From positions 1 through 64,000 of the forward strand of contig PDZV01000020.1 of the NCBI GenBank assembly GCA_002753135.1: a DNA stretch of 64,000 nucleotides, written 5' to 3'. The position numbers and the translations under genes are program-made. The notes below the pieces were generated by a model, which was not told the origin of the DNA, did no database searches, and was given only the letters and a program-made list of their open reading frames with translations. The DNA comes from Magnetococcales bacterium WMHbinv6. GTDB lineage: Bacteria; Pseudomonadota; Magnetococcia; Magnetococcales; Magnetaquicoccaceae. This document shows positions 9,386 to 18,024 of the stretch, in pieces. Position 1 is the stretch's first letter. Every line of letters starts with the position of its first letter.

Positions 9386-10099
9386 ATGCTTACTGTCCTT
9401 GCTTACCTCGTGGTAGGGATTTTTTTGATCGGCTTTGCTCACCGCATCTGGCTGTATGCCAGTTGCCCGGCACCTTTGAAAATTCCTACGACACCCGCAC
9501 CCGTCACCACGACTGGCGTGGTATGGCGTCTGTTTACGGAAGTCGCTTTTTTCAACAGTCTGTTCAAAGGGGATAAGTGGGCCTGGGCGGGTAGTTATGC
9601 CTTTCACGGTGCCCTGGTGTTGGTATTGATCCGGCATCTGCGATATTTTGTCGACCCCCTGCCCGAATTTTTTGCCCATGTGCAAATTGCCGGGATTGTT
9701 GCCGGTCTGGTCATGGTGGGTGGTCTTGGTTTGTTGCTGTTGCGACGTTTGATCATTGACCGGGTGCGCTACATCTCTTCGCCCGCCGATTATCTTTGGC
9801 TGTTGCTGCTGTTGGGAATCGGCGGCAGTGGATTGCTGATGCAGTTTTGTGTGCGACCGGATATCGTCCACATCAAAGCAGGCATGATGGAAATGTGGCA
9901 TTCGACCGAAGCCTCTTTGCCGACGATGATGGCGGGTGATTTTATTTTCCTGGCCCATCTGATCATGGTAGCGGCTCTGATCGTGCTGTTTCCCTTCAGC
10001 AAGTTGATGCATTTGGGGGGCATCTTCTTCAGTCCGACCCGCAATCAGGTCGATAATCCCAGAGAAAAGAGACATGTCAACCCCTGGGCATCCAACTAA
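9386..10099 (+). CDS. dsrM: DsrM-like heme b membrane subunit (NarI family)
   Basis: Integral membrane protein of the nitrate reductase gamma/NarI family, which binds heme b and exchanges electrons with the quinone pool. The 237-residue product has about five hydrophobic helices (first at about residues 3-25) with histidines within or near them as candidate heme ligands. It starts after GGGGAGG and is followed 11 nt later by a DsrK-like gene. It is shorter than many DsrM proteins, so a TmcC- or NarI-like identity is possible; the neighbouring dsrC favours DsrM. Confidence 0.8.
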   Translation: MLTVLAYLVVGIFLIGFAHRIWLYASCPAPLKIPTTPAPVTTTGVVWRLFTEVAFFNSLFKGDKWAWAGSYAFHGALVLVLIRHLRYFVDPLPEFFAHVQIAGIVAGLVMVGGLGLLLLRRLIIDRVRYISSPADYLWLLLLLGIGGSGLLMQFCVRPDIVHIKAGMMEMWHSTEASLPTMMAGDFIFLAHLIMVAALIVLFPFSKLMHLGGIFFSPTRNQVDNPREKRHVNPWASN

Positions 10100-10110
10100 G
10101 GAGTCGATTC

Positions 10111-11610
10111 GTGGCTGACTATTCCGTTCCGGAACTTCAGGAGGATATCAAAACCCCGGCCCTGGCGGTCGGCACCATGGAACACCTGAAGCCCTATCCG
10201 GCCATCGAAAAACATATGGTGCCGTTGGGTTTCCCAGATAAACGGGTCGACAATTGGCAGCAAAAAGGGATCGAAAAACTGGGGGATATGCTGAAAAAAT
10301 ATCGCTCCCTGCAAGTCTACCTGGATATTTGTGTCAAGTGCGGTGCCTGTGCCGACAAATGCCACTATTATCTCGGCACCAAAGATGCCAACAACATGCC
10401 GGTACAGCGTGCCGAATTGATGCGCAGCGTCTATCGCCGTTATTTTACCCCGGCGGGCAAACTGTTTCCCGGCGTGGTGCGTGCCGCCGATTTTGATGAA
10501 GAGACGCTCAACAAATGGATCACCTATTACCATCAATGTTCGCAATGTCGGCGTTGTTCGGTCTTTTGCCCGTATGGTATTGATACCGCCGAAATCACCA
10601 TGGCGGCCCGTGAAATCATGGATGCCATTGGTGTCGGACACAAATACAGCACCGAAATCATCTGCAAGGTTCATGATGTTGGCAACAATCTGGGCATTCC
10701 CAAACCGGCCCTGAAAGGAACGCTGGAGTTTCTCGAAGGGGATATACTGGAGACTACCGGCCATGAGGTGCGTCTGCCATTGGATGAAGAGGGTGCCGAG
10801 GTGTTGTTGGTGGCTCCTTCGGCAGACTTTTTCAGTGAGCCGCATATTCAGTCGTTGATGGGTTATGCCAAGGTGTTTCACCAGGCTGGTATTCGTTACA
10901 CGATCAGTTCCATCGGTGCGGAAGCGGCCAATTTTGGTATGTTTATCGGCAGCTTTGCCCAAAAACAGAAAATTGCCAAGCGTATTGCCGACCAGGCCAG
11001 AGAGTTGAAAGTAAAACGGATTGTGGTTGGCGAGTGTGGTCATGCCTGGCGGGTGGCCTACAGCTTCTGGAATACCCTCAACGGTCCTTTTGATTTTCTT
11101 GATCCACGCTACCCGGTACCCCAGCATGTCTGTGAGTTTACCTATGACCTGCTGAAGCGGGGTGCCTTGACCCTGGATAAAGAGGCCAATGATCAATATG
11201 TCGTGACCATGCACGACTCCTGCAACGTAGCGCGGGCCAGTCGCATGGGGGATCAACCGGGAGGACAGTTTGAAATTCCCCGCGCCTTGATCCGTGCCGC
11301 CTGTCACCATTATGTGGAGATGGATCCGGACACCACCCATGAAAAAACCTTCTGTTGCGGTGGTGGTGGTGGCGTCTTGACCGATGAATTGATGGATCTG
11401 CGCGTGGCCGGAGCCCTGCCCCGCGTGACGGCGCTCAAACAGGTGATGAAAAAGGATAAAGTCAATTTTATGGCCCTGATTTGCGCCATCTGCAAAGCGC
11501 AATTTACCAAAATATTGCCTTTGTATCACATTCCGATGGAGACGGTGGGCGGGGTACATCAGTTGGTCAGCAATGCCATTCAATTGGGAGCCAAAAAAGG
11601 TATTGTCTGA
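10111..11610 (+). CDS. dsrK: DsrK-like iron-sulfur subunit (HdrD family)
   Basis: Cytoplasmic iron-sulfur subunit related to heterodisulfide reductase HdrD, thought to reduce or oxidise the DsrC trisulfide. The 499-residue protein has two ferredoxin-type [4Fe-4S] motifs, CVKCGACADKC (Cys74/77/80/84) and CSQCRRCSVFC (Cys143/146/149/153). The C-terminal part carries CCG-type cysteines in GECGHAWR, HDSCN and CCGGGGG, expected for the unusual catalytic cluster. The start is GTG after AAGGAG. No DsrJ, DsrO or DsrP gene follows; rph comes next after a hairpin. Confidence 0.88.
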   Translation: MADYSVPELQEDIKTPALAVGTMEHLKPYPAIEKHMVPLGFPDKRVDNWQQKGIEKLGDMLKKYRSLQVYLDICVKCGACADKCHYYLGTKDANNMPVQRAELMRSVYRRYFTPAGKLFPGVVRAADFDEETLNKWITYYHQCSQCRRCSVFCPYGIDTAEITMAAREIMDAIGVGHKYSTEIICKVHDVGNNLGIPKPALKGTLEFLEGDILETTGHEVRLPLDEEGAEVLLVAPSADFFSEPHIQSLMGYAKVFHQAGIRYTISSIGAEAANFGMFIGSFAQKQKIAKRIADQARELKVKRIVVGECGHAWRVAYSFWNTLNGPFDFLDPRYPVPQHVCEFTYDLLKRGALTLDKEANDQYVVTMHDSCNVARASRMGDQPGGQFEIPRALIRAACHHYVEMDPDTTHEKTFCCGGGGGVLTDELMDLRVAGALPRVTALKQVMKKDKVNFMALICAICKAQFTKILPLYHIPMETVGGVHQLVSNAIQLGAKKGIV

Positions 11611-11642
11611 TTGGCCTGTCCGTGCTATTGCATACAAGCGTC

Positions 11643-11670
11643 GGGGGATCTTCTGATCCCCCGCCTTGTT
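11643..11670 (+). terminator. probable terminator after dsrK
   Basis: GGGGGATC (11643-11650), loop TTCT, GATCCCCC (11655-11662), followed by GCCTTGTTTTC. The stem is strong but the T run is short. Confidence 0.65.
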
Positions 11671-11736
11671 TTCAGCTTCTGCTCTTTTTGCCTCTCTTGT
11701 TACCAGACTTCCTTAATTCCGTAGGAGAAACGAACC

Positions 11737-12468
11737 ATGTCCAGAGCGAATGGACGACGCGCTGATCAGTTGCGTCCAGTCACCTTGACACGCCATGTCA
11801 GCGCCCATGCGGAAGGCTCGTGTTTGATCGAGTGTGGCGCGACACGGGTATTGTGTACCGCCTCGGTGGAAGAACGGGTACCCAGTTGGATGCGGGAGCA
11901 AAATCGGGGTTGGGTGACCGGTGAATATGGCATGTTGCCCCGTGCCACCCATGATCGTACGCCCAGAGAATCTTCCCAAGGCAAACAGGGGGGGCGCACC
12001 CTGGAGATTCAACGGTTGATTGGCCGGTCGTTGCGTTCGGTAGTCAATCTGGAAATGCTGGGCAAGCGTACCATTTGGATTGATTGTGATGTGTTGCAGG
12101 CAGACGGCGGAACACGCACGGCCTCGATCACCGGTGGTTTTGTCGCTTTGATGGATGCCTGTTCCTGGCTCAAAGAGAAGGGCCGCATTAAAAATTTGCC
12201 GGTCAGCGATTTTCTCGCCGCCATCAGCTGCGGTTTGGTCGATGGCCAGCCGATGCTGGATCTGGACTATGGCGAAGATTCCCGTTGTGGTGCCGACATG
12301 AACTTTGTGATGAACGGCGCGGGACGTTTTGTTGAGGTACAGGGCACGGCGGAAGGGTATCCTTTCTCCCGCGAGGAGTTTGAACAGTTGGCCAAAATGG
12401 CGGAAAATGGCATCGGCCAGTTGATCGCCATCCAGCGCCGTGTGCTTTTGCAGTCGGTAAGCGGCTAA
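11737..12468 (+). CDS. rph: ribonuclease PH
   Basis: Phosphorolytic 3' exoribonuclease that trims tRNA precursors. The 243-residue protein has the N-terminal [15 protein letters not shown], the [13 protein letters not shown] active-site region, and [19 protein letters not shown], all diagnostic. The length is standard. The start follows GTAGGAGAAACGAACC. trmFO, also a tRNA gene, begins just after its stop. Confidence 0.97.
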   Translation: MSRANGRRADQLRPVTLTRHVSAHAEGSCLIECGATRVLCTASVEERVPSWMREQNRGWVTGEYGMLPRATHDRTPRESSQGKQGGRTLEIQRLIGRSLRSVVNLEMLGKRTIWIDCDVLQADGGTRTASITGGFVALMDACSWLKEKGRIKNLPVSDFLAAISCGLVDGQPMLDLDYGEDSRCGADMNFVMNGAGRFVEVQGTAEGYPFSREEFEQLAKMAENGIGQLIAIQRRVLLQSVSG

Positions 12469-12491
12469 TTTTATTGGTGATCAACAAACGC

Positions 12492-13814
12492 ATGGCAAGC
12501 ACAGCAACCATTCATATCATCGGTGCCGGATTGGCCGGTTCCGAAGCTGCCTGGCAACTGGCACAACGGCAAATTCCGGTCATTTTGTATGAGATGCGCC
12601 CGGCGCAAAGCACACCGGCCCACCAAACAGGCTATTGTGCGGAGCTGGTCTGTTCCAACTCCCTGCGCGCCGATGACCCGCAACGCAACGCCGTCGGCGT
12701 GTTGCATCAGGAGATGCGTCTGCTGGATAGTCTGATCCTGCATACAGCCGATCGCCATCGTCTGCCAGCAGGGGGCGCTTTGGCCGTCGACCGGGAGGGA
12801 TTTGCTGCGGCAGTCAGCGAACAGTTGCAACAACACCCTTTGATCACCCTGGTACGCCAGGAGCTGCCGGCCCCCCCGGCAGAGGGTGTCACCCTGATTG
12901 CTTCCGGTCCCCTGACCTCCCCCGCTTTGAGCCGTTGGCTGGAAGAGCTGTTGGGGCCGCAACTCTCCTTCTATGATGCCCTGGCACCGATCGTTGCCTA
13001 CGATTCGATCGATTTTAGCCAATGCTGGAAACAGTCCCGCTACGACAAAGGAGGAGACGATTATATCAACTGTCCCCTGGATAAAGAACAGTATGAAACC
13101 TTCGTTGCGGCGCTGCTGGCTGCCGAGCAGGTGCCCTTTAAATCCTTTGAGAAGGTCAACTATTTTGAAGGTTGCCTGCCTATCGAGGTAATGGCCGCTC
13201 GTGGCATACAGACGTTGCGCTTTGGTCCGATGAAGCCGGTCGGGCTGTTCAATCCGCACCAGGGCGGCAAAACACCCTATGCGGTGGTGCAGTTGCGTCA
13301 GGATAACCGGTTGGCAACCCTCTGGAATATGGTTGGTTTTCAAACCAAGTTGACTTGGCCGGCACAAAAAGAAATTTTTCGCATGATTCCCGGTCTGCAA
13401 CAGGCGGAATTCATGCGCCTGGGGGCCATTCATCGCAATCTGTTCATCGACAGCCCCCGCTTATTGACACCCCATCTTGCCCTGCGTAGCCACCCCAATC
13501 TGTTTTTTGCCGGTCAGATTACCGGCGTCGAAGGGTATGTGGAATCGGCTGCCTGTGGTCTGTTGGCCGGTCTTTTTCTGGCGGAATGGGTAGAGCATGG
13601 TAGCGTCAGCCGTTTTCCGCCGGTCACCACCGCGATTGGTGCTTTGTTGACACACATCACCTCCGGTGCCATCGGCCCCTCCTTTCAACCGATGAATATC
13701 AATTTTGGTCTGTTTCCGGAATTGCCGCAAACAACCCGTAAAACAGACCGCAAAGCCGCACTCAGTCAACGTGCTTTGCAGGATCTGCAGCAGTGGATCG
13801 GGAAAAATGCTTGA
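12492..13814 (+). CDS. trmFO: methylenetetrahydrofolate-tRNA (uracil-5-)-methyltransferase TrmFO
   Basis: FAD- and folate-dependent enzyme that makes ribothymidine 54 in tRNA. The protein opens with an FAD-binding Rossmann motif ([16 protein letters not shown]) and contains the family stretches [32 protein letters not shown] and [18 protein letters not shown]. The start is uncertain: TTG 12474 and GTG 12477 are in frame, but the ATG at 12492 places the Rossmann fold at the usual distance from the N-terminus. None has a strong ribosome-binding site, which suggests coupling to rph. Confidence 0.94.
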   Translation: MASTATIHIIGAGLAGSEAAWQLAQRQIPVILYEMRPAQSTPAHQTGYCAELVCSNSLRADDPQRNAVGVLHQEMRLLDSLILHTADRHRLPAGGALAVDREGFAAAVSEQLQQHPLITLVRQELPAPPAEGVTLIASGPLTSPALSRWLEELLGPQLSFYDALAPIVAYDSIDFSQCWKQSRYDKGGDDYINCPLDKEQYETFVAALLAAEQVPFKSFEKVNYFEGCLPIEVMAARGIQTLRFGPMKPVGLFNPHQGGKTPYAVVQLRQDNRLATLWNMVGFQTKLTWPAQKEIFRMIPGLQQAEFMRLGAIHRNLFIDSPRLLTPHLALRSHPNLFFAGQITGVEGYVESAACGLLAGLFLAEWVEHGSVSRFPPVTTAIGALLTHITSGAIGPSFQPMNINFGLFPELPQTTRKTDRKAALSQRALQDLQQWIGKNA

Positions 13815-13819
13815 CACCG

Positions 13820-13839
13820 CTTCTGTTATATAATAGAAG
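13820..13839. repeat. short dyad between trmFO and the M23 gene
   Basis: CTTCT and AGAAG flank a ten-base centre containing TTATATAA. It may be a weak hairpin or a protein-binding site. A TTGACA lies close by, but only 12 nt from a TATAAT, too near for a sigma-70 promoter. Confidence 0.3.
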
Positions 13840-13965
13840 GGGGTCTGCCGGTCAGTAATCTGGTGGGGCATCTTTCGCACCGCAAACATACGTTAATTAC
13901 AAAATTGGATCGAAACTTGCTTTACAAGAGACTCGGTCCATTTTTGTGTAAGTTACGTCAATCTG

Positions 13966-15894
13966 ATGACTGTGAGAACGAAGATCATGCTCGTTTCCCG
14001 GAAGAATCGTTTGCCCTTGTTGAGTGACTCTGCTCTGCTTACCGAATCCAGCCTGCTCTCGCAGCGCACCATTCGTTATATTCGCCTGCGTCGCTTTTTA
14101 TACCTTCTGCTGGCCATGGGTCTTTTGACTCTGGTTGCCGTGCAACAGGTTTCTGACGCCAGCACCCGCAACCATCAGACCGCCTCCGATTATTTGACCT
14201 GGTTGTTGCGTGGTGATGAGTCGCAAAACAGCCTCAAGACGGAGCGCGCCGTTCCGGGAGCCCCCCTGCTGGCCTCCCTGCCACGCACCTTGAACAGCGG
14301 TGAAGAGAGTGCCTCTTTGCGCATGGATTTTGGTATGACCCGTGCGGTCATCGAACAGGTGCAAAGTGGTGATACCATTTTTAGTGTCCTGCATCGTCAT
14401 GGCGTGGTACGTCCTCTGGCCCTGGCTGCCGCCAGAGAGGGCAAGGCGGTGGCAAAACGCAATAAGGTCTATCATCTGACCAGGGCCTTTCGCTTGGGCC
14501 GCCTGTTGAAGCTGACCTATGATTCGGCCAACCATCTGGCCGCCATGCAGTATCCTCTGGACAATACCCGCACCTTGCACGTGTTGCGCAAAGAAGATGG
14601 CTCGTTCGGCAGTGAGGTTCGCCGTGTTCCCCTGGGAGTTCGCGCCAAGGAGAGCGCCGAAGAGGCAGAAGCATCGGTGGTAACCCGTCCCCTGCCCCCC
14701 CCTGCTCCGCCACAGAATATGCCTTTGGCGGTACGGGATCTGTTCAGCGGTGCAGCCCGGCAAATTCGCGATACCGTCCGTTCCGGCGATCTGTTGACCA
14801 CCCTGCTGGCCCGGCATGGCATCAATCAGACGACTGCCTATCAAGTGGCTACAGCCTCCCGCCCGGTGTTCAATCTGGCCAAAATGATCAAGGCGGGTCA
14901 GGATGTGCGCCTGGCCATGGATGAGCAGGGAGAGTTGATCGGTCTCTCCTACTCGATGAACCCCGACTCGCTGCTGTGGGTCATGCGACGGGCCAATGGT
15001 ACGGCTTTCAAGGCCCATGTGCAGAAAAAGCAGTTGGATGTTCAGGTCAAACATATTGCCGGCACCATCGGTGAAGATGGATCGCTGTTTTTGGCGGGCA
15101 AAAAGGCCGGTCTTGCGCAGAGCATGGTGGTCAAACTGGCCAATCTGTTTGAATGGGATTTGGACTTTACCCGTGATATTCACGCCGGAGATCAATTCCG
15201 GGTCGTGTTTGAGAGCAAATATTTTCAGGGCAAGCGGGAACGGGATGGAGAGATTGTCGCCGCTGAATTTGTCAACCAGGGTCGGGTGTTGCAGGTGTTC
15301 CGTTACACGGATCCATCCGGCAACGCCGGCTATTTCGACGCCAAGGGGCAGAGCATCCGTAAAATTTTCATCCGGACTCCCGTGGATTTTACCCGTATCA
15401 CCTCCCTGTTCAGCAAACACCGCAAACATCCCATCTATGGCTTTACCCGCGCCCACAAAGGGGTGGATTATGCGGCTCCACAAGGTACGCCGGTACGCGC
15501 TTCCGGTGATGGCAGGGTTACCTTTATTGGTCGCAAGGGCGATTATGGTCAAATGATCACCGTCCGCCATAACGACACCTATAGCACTGCCTATGCCCAT
15601 TTGAGTGCCTTCAACCGTAACCTGCGCGTCGGCTCTCCGGTCAAACAAGGGGACGTGATCGGTCGGGTTGGCACCACGGGGGCTTCAACCGGTCCGCATC
15701 TGCATTATGAGGTGCGTGTCCATGATGAGCCGGTCAATCCCCTTTCCATTCAGCAAATCATGGCCAATCCGGTCTCAGCCCGCTTCGCCGAAGATTTTCG
15801 CCAACACAGCAAACGTGCCATTGCTTTGTTGCACAGCCCGAGCGCCCCTCAGGTGGCCGCCGTTTTCCCCAAAGCAGACGAGCTTGACGATTGA
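13966..15894 (+). CDS. M23 family metallopeptidase (OapA/MepM-like), membrane-anchored
   Basis: Probable cell-wall endopeptidase that cleaves peptidoglycan cross-links. The 642-residue protein has a cytoplasmic N-terminus, one membrane helix (about residues 43-60) and an envelope part with two LysM/OapA-like segments (around TIFSVLHRHGV and LLTTLLARHGI). The C-terminal LytM/M23 domain carries zinc ligands in AHKGVDYAAPQGTPV and HLHYEVRVHDEPVNP. It has the size and domain order of MepM-type enzymes. Several in-frame ATGs near the start make the exact N-terminus uncertain. Confidence 0.88.
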   Translation: MTVRTKIMLVSRKNRLPLLSDSALLTESSLLSQRTIRYIRLRRFLYLLLAMGLLTLVAVQQVSDASTRNHQTASDYLTWLLRGDESQNSLKTERAVPGAPLLASLPRTLNSGEESASLRMDFGMTRAVIEQVQSGDTIFSVLHRHGVVRPLALAAAREGKAVAKRNKVYHLTRAFRLGRLLKLTYDSANHLAAMQYPLDNTRTLHVLRKEDGSFGSEVRRVPLGVRAKESAEEAEASVVTRPLPPPAPPQNMPLAVRDLFSGAARQIRDTVRSGDLLTTLLARHGINQTTAYQVATASRPVFNLAKMIKAGQDVRLAMDEQGELIGLSYSMNPDSLLWVMRRANGTAFKAHVQKKQLDVQVKHIAGTIGEDGSLFLAGKKAGLAQSMVVKLANLFEWDLDFTRDIHAGDQFRVVFESKYFQGKRERDGEIVAAEFVNQGRVLQVFRYTDPSGNAGYFDAKGQSIRKIFIRTPVDFTRITSLFSKHRKHPIYGFTRAHKGVDYAAPQGTPVRASGDGRVTFIGRKGDYGQMITVRHNDTYSTAYAHLSAFNRNLRVGSPVKQGDVIGRVGTTGASTGPHLHYEVRVHDEPVNPLSIQQIMANPVSARFAEDFRQHSKRAIALLHSPSAPQVAAVFPKADELDD

Positions 15895-15925
15895 CAGCGT
15901 ATCAACGGTTTGATTGCGGAGTGCA

Positions 15926-16801
15926 ATGACAACGTTGTGGACCATTCAAACACTGCAAACGTGGGGGGTTCCCTGGTTGCAGCAACGTGGGGTCGAGGCA
16001 GCGCGTCTGGATTGTGACCTGTTGCTGGCGGAGGCGCTTGGTATGGCGCGTCTCGATCTGTTTCTGGATCCGCAACGCCCGGTGGTCGGTGCAGAGCTGG
16101 CCACCTTCAAGCAGTTCATGCAGCGACGCGCCCGTCGTGAGCCGGTGGCCTATATTTTGGGAAAACGTCACTTTTGGCGTCACGAATTTTTTGTCTCCCC
16201 CGATGTGTTGATCCCCCGCCCGGAGACGGAACTGTTGCTGGAAACTGTTCTCGACCTGTTCCCCCCGCCTGAACAGAAGCAACCGCTGTCGATTCTGGAG
16301 GTCGGTGTGGGTAGCGGTGCTTTGCTGTGCAGCCTGTTGTTGGAATATCCGGAAGCGATGGGAACAGGTATCGACATCTCGCCCGGCGCATTGCGCGTTG
16401 CCGAAGAGAATGCCCGCCGTCTTGCTTGTCAGCATCGTCTGACCCTGTTGCAGGGTGATTTGCTGCAACCGCTTGACCTGCAGCCTGCGGCCCACACTTT
16501 TTCCATTGTTGTGGCCAATTTGCCCTATATTGACCCTGCCGAATGGCCCAGCCTGCAACCGGAGGTGGCGCACTGGGAGCCTCGCCTGGCATTGGATGGG
16601 GGTGACAACGGTCTTGCCGTGCTGCAACGTCTGCCGGCAGCGGTTTTTCCCTGGCTGGCAGATAATGGTTTGTTGGCCATGGAGATCGGTGCCAGTCAAG
16701 GGGACAGCATGGCAGCCATCATGCGGGCAGCCGGTTTGCGGGAGGTCATGTTACGTCTGGATTATGGGCGTTTGCCGCGGGTATTGACCGGGCGTCGTTG
16801 A
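15926..16801 (+). CDS. prmC: peptide chain release factor N5-glutamine methyltransferase PrmC
   Basis: SAM-dependent methyltransferase that modifies the GGQ glutamine of release factors RF1 and RF2. The 292-residue protein has the PrmC N-terminal helical domain (YILGKRHFW, VLIPRPETELL), the SAM-binding motif LEVGVGSGALLCSLL, and a catalytic loop reading NLPYI in place of the common NPPY(I/V). The ATG at 15926 follows GCGGAG. It directly follows the M23 gene, and the flagellar operon converges on it. Confidence 0.92.
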   Translation: MTTLWTIQTLQTWGVPWLQQRGVEAARLDCDLLLAEALGMARLDLFLDPQRPVVGAELATFKQFMQRRARREPVAYILGKRHFWRHEFFVSPDVLIPRPETELLLETVLDLFPPPEQKQPLSILEVGVGSGALLCSLLLEYPEAMGTGIDISPGALRVAEENARRLACQHRLTLLQGDLLQPLDLQPAAHTFSIVVANLPYIDPAEWPSLQPEVAHWEPRLALDGGDNGLAVLQRLPAAVFPWLADNGLLAMEIGASQGDSMAAIMRAAGLREVMLRLDYGRLPRVLTGRR

Positions 16802-16805
16802 GAGC

Positions 16806-17156
16806 CTACGCTTTTTGGCTCCACTGGGAAGGACGGGCCGATTCAACGGCATAGTGGCTGTGTAACGCCCTGTTGCGGCGATTTTCTGAAAAGAGCTGTG
16901 CGGCCACTTCCGCTTTATGGGCCTGCAACGCGGCCTGGATTTCCGGCAGGCGTTGCATCAATCTGTGCAGCCAGGTACGCAGATAGAGCCGTTCTCCTGC
17001 CGAGGCATCCTGCATGGCAGCAGCGGGCAACTGCTCCAAGGTGGTCATCTCCTCATCCCATTCACGGGCCAAAAAACCGACCTCTTCTGCCGACAAACGA
17101 CCCGGGTCGTGCAGACGGTCGAGAATGGTCTCCATACGGGTGAGAATGGCTCTCAT
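16806..17156 (-). CDS. FliT-like protein, probable flagellar export chaperone
   Basis: A 116-residue, largely helical acidic protein starting MRAILTRMETILDRL, with no catalytic motif. It overlaps the fliS stop by 4 nt (ATGA) and ends the flagellar operon. Position, size and helical character match FliT, the export chaperone of FliD, but similarity in this family is always weak, so the name rests mostly on context. Confidence 0.55.
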   Translation of the reverse strand: MRAILTRMETILDRLHDPGRLSAEEVGFLAREWDEEMTTLEQLPAAAMQDASAGERLYLRTWLHRLMQRLPEIQAALQAHKAEVAAQLFSENRRNRALHSHYAVESARPSQWSQKA

Positions 17157-17590
17157 GCGATGCCACCGCCAACCAGGCGACGGTTGACATCCGGTTCGGC
17201 AGCCGCATTATCTTGCGTCTGTTTGACTTGCCGCACCGCCTCCCGCCACCCTTCCAACAGGGTATTCATATTGCTGATCACGATGCGTATGTGGGAAAGA
17301 TCCTGGGTGATATTGGCCTGGGTCAGTCGATTGATCATGAAACCATAGAGTTCAAAAAGCTGGACGGCCAAATCTTCGCCTTTTTCAAAATCGAGGGTAT
17401 TTTGCAACTCAGCGATAATCGCCAGACCGCGGCGCAGATACATTTTGTGTTCGGAGAGATTTTTGGCTTCCATTTCGCTGATGGATCGCTCCAAAAAGCG
17501 AATCGCACCCTCATACAAGAGGATGAGCAGATCCTCCCGCGAGGCAGTATTGGCCCGGGAAGTTTTATAACTGCGCAACCCATACGACAT
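17153..17590 (-). CDS. fliS: flagellar export chaperone FliS (copy 1)
   Basis: Cytoplasmic chaperone that binds the flagellin C-terminus and prevents early polymerisation. The 145-residue protein has the FliS hallmark LLILLYEGAIRFLERS near residues 21-36 and helices ending with FELYGFMINRLTQANI. A second FliS-like gene lies immediately upstream in the same operon. Confidence 0.9.
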   Translation of the reverse strand: MSYGLRSYKTSRANTASREDLLILLYEGAIRFLERSISEMEAKNLSEHKMYLRRGLAIIAELQNTLDFEKGEDLAVQLFELYGFMINRLTQANITQDLSHIRIVISNMNTLLEGWREAVRQVKQTQDNAAAEPDVNRRLVGGGIA

Positions 17591-17603
17591 GGCAAGCCTT
17601 TAA

Positions 17604-17987
17604 TTACCCTTCCGCCTGACTACTCTCGAGCCCCCGCCAACCATCGAGCAGAATGCGCAGGTTGGTAATCACCTGTTGCACATACTGGACATCATGGGTG
17701 AGATCGGCCTGAGCCAAATTTTCCAGCATGAAATTATACAGCTCATTCAATTGATTGGAAACAGCGGATCCTTGGCTGAAATCCAAAGTGCGCTGAAACT
17801 CTTCAATGATGCGCCGACCACGACCGAGAGCCTCTTTGAATTCATCCACCATTCCCCCTTCGCAGGCAGTGGCTGCCTGTTCCAGGAAACGTATGGCTCC
17901 CTCATAGAGTTGGATCAAAATTTCCAGGGGGGAAAGATCGTCAACCTCCGATGTTTCCACCTTGCGGCCAGTTACCTCCATATCCAT
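17604..17987 (-). CDS. FliS-family chaperone (copy 2)
   Basis: A 127-residue FliS paralogue: EILIQLYEGAIRFLEQAA aligns with the first FliS, and the C-terminal half keeps NELYNFMLENLAQADL. Thirteen bases separate it from copy 1. The operon encodes two different flagellins, so each chaperone may serve one of them; this is inference. The N-terminus differs from copy 1, the part that normally contacts flagellin. Confidence 0.85.
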   Translation of the reverse strand: MDMEVTGRKVETSEVDDLSPLEILIQLYEGAIRFLEQAATACEGGMVDEFKEALGRGRRIIEEFQRTLDFSQGSAVSNQLNELYNFMLENLAQADLTHDVQYVQQVITNLRILLDGWRGLESSQAEG

Positions 17988-18024
17988 TTCTTATACCATT
18001 TCTGCCTGTTGGTCACTAAAAAAA

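Noticed and set aside
10096-11637. 513-codon open frame on the minus strand
   Set aside because: It is the exact antisense of dsrK, whose iron-sulfur motifs prove the plus strand. Its His/Gln-rich translation has no family features.
13811-13834. Promoter TTGACA ... TATAAT after trmFO
   Set aside because: Both hexamers are perfect, but only 12 nt separate them, too short for sigma-70. The TATAAT also lies within a dyad.
14098-15648. 516-codon open frame on the minus strand
   Set aside because: Antisense to the M23 peptidase gene, which carries intact zinc ligands. The composition is that of a shadow frame.
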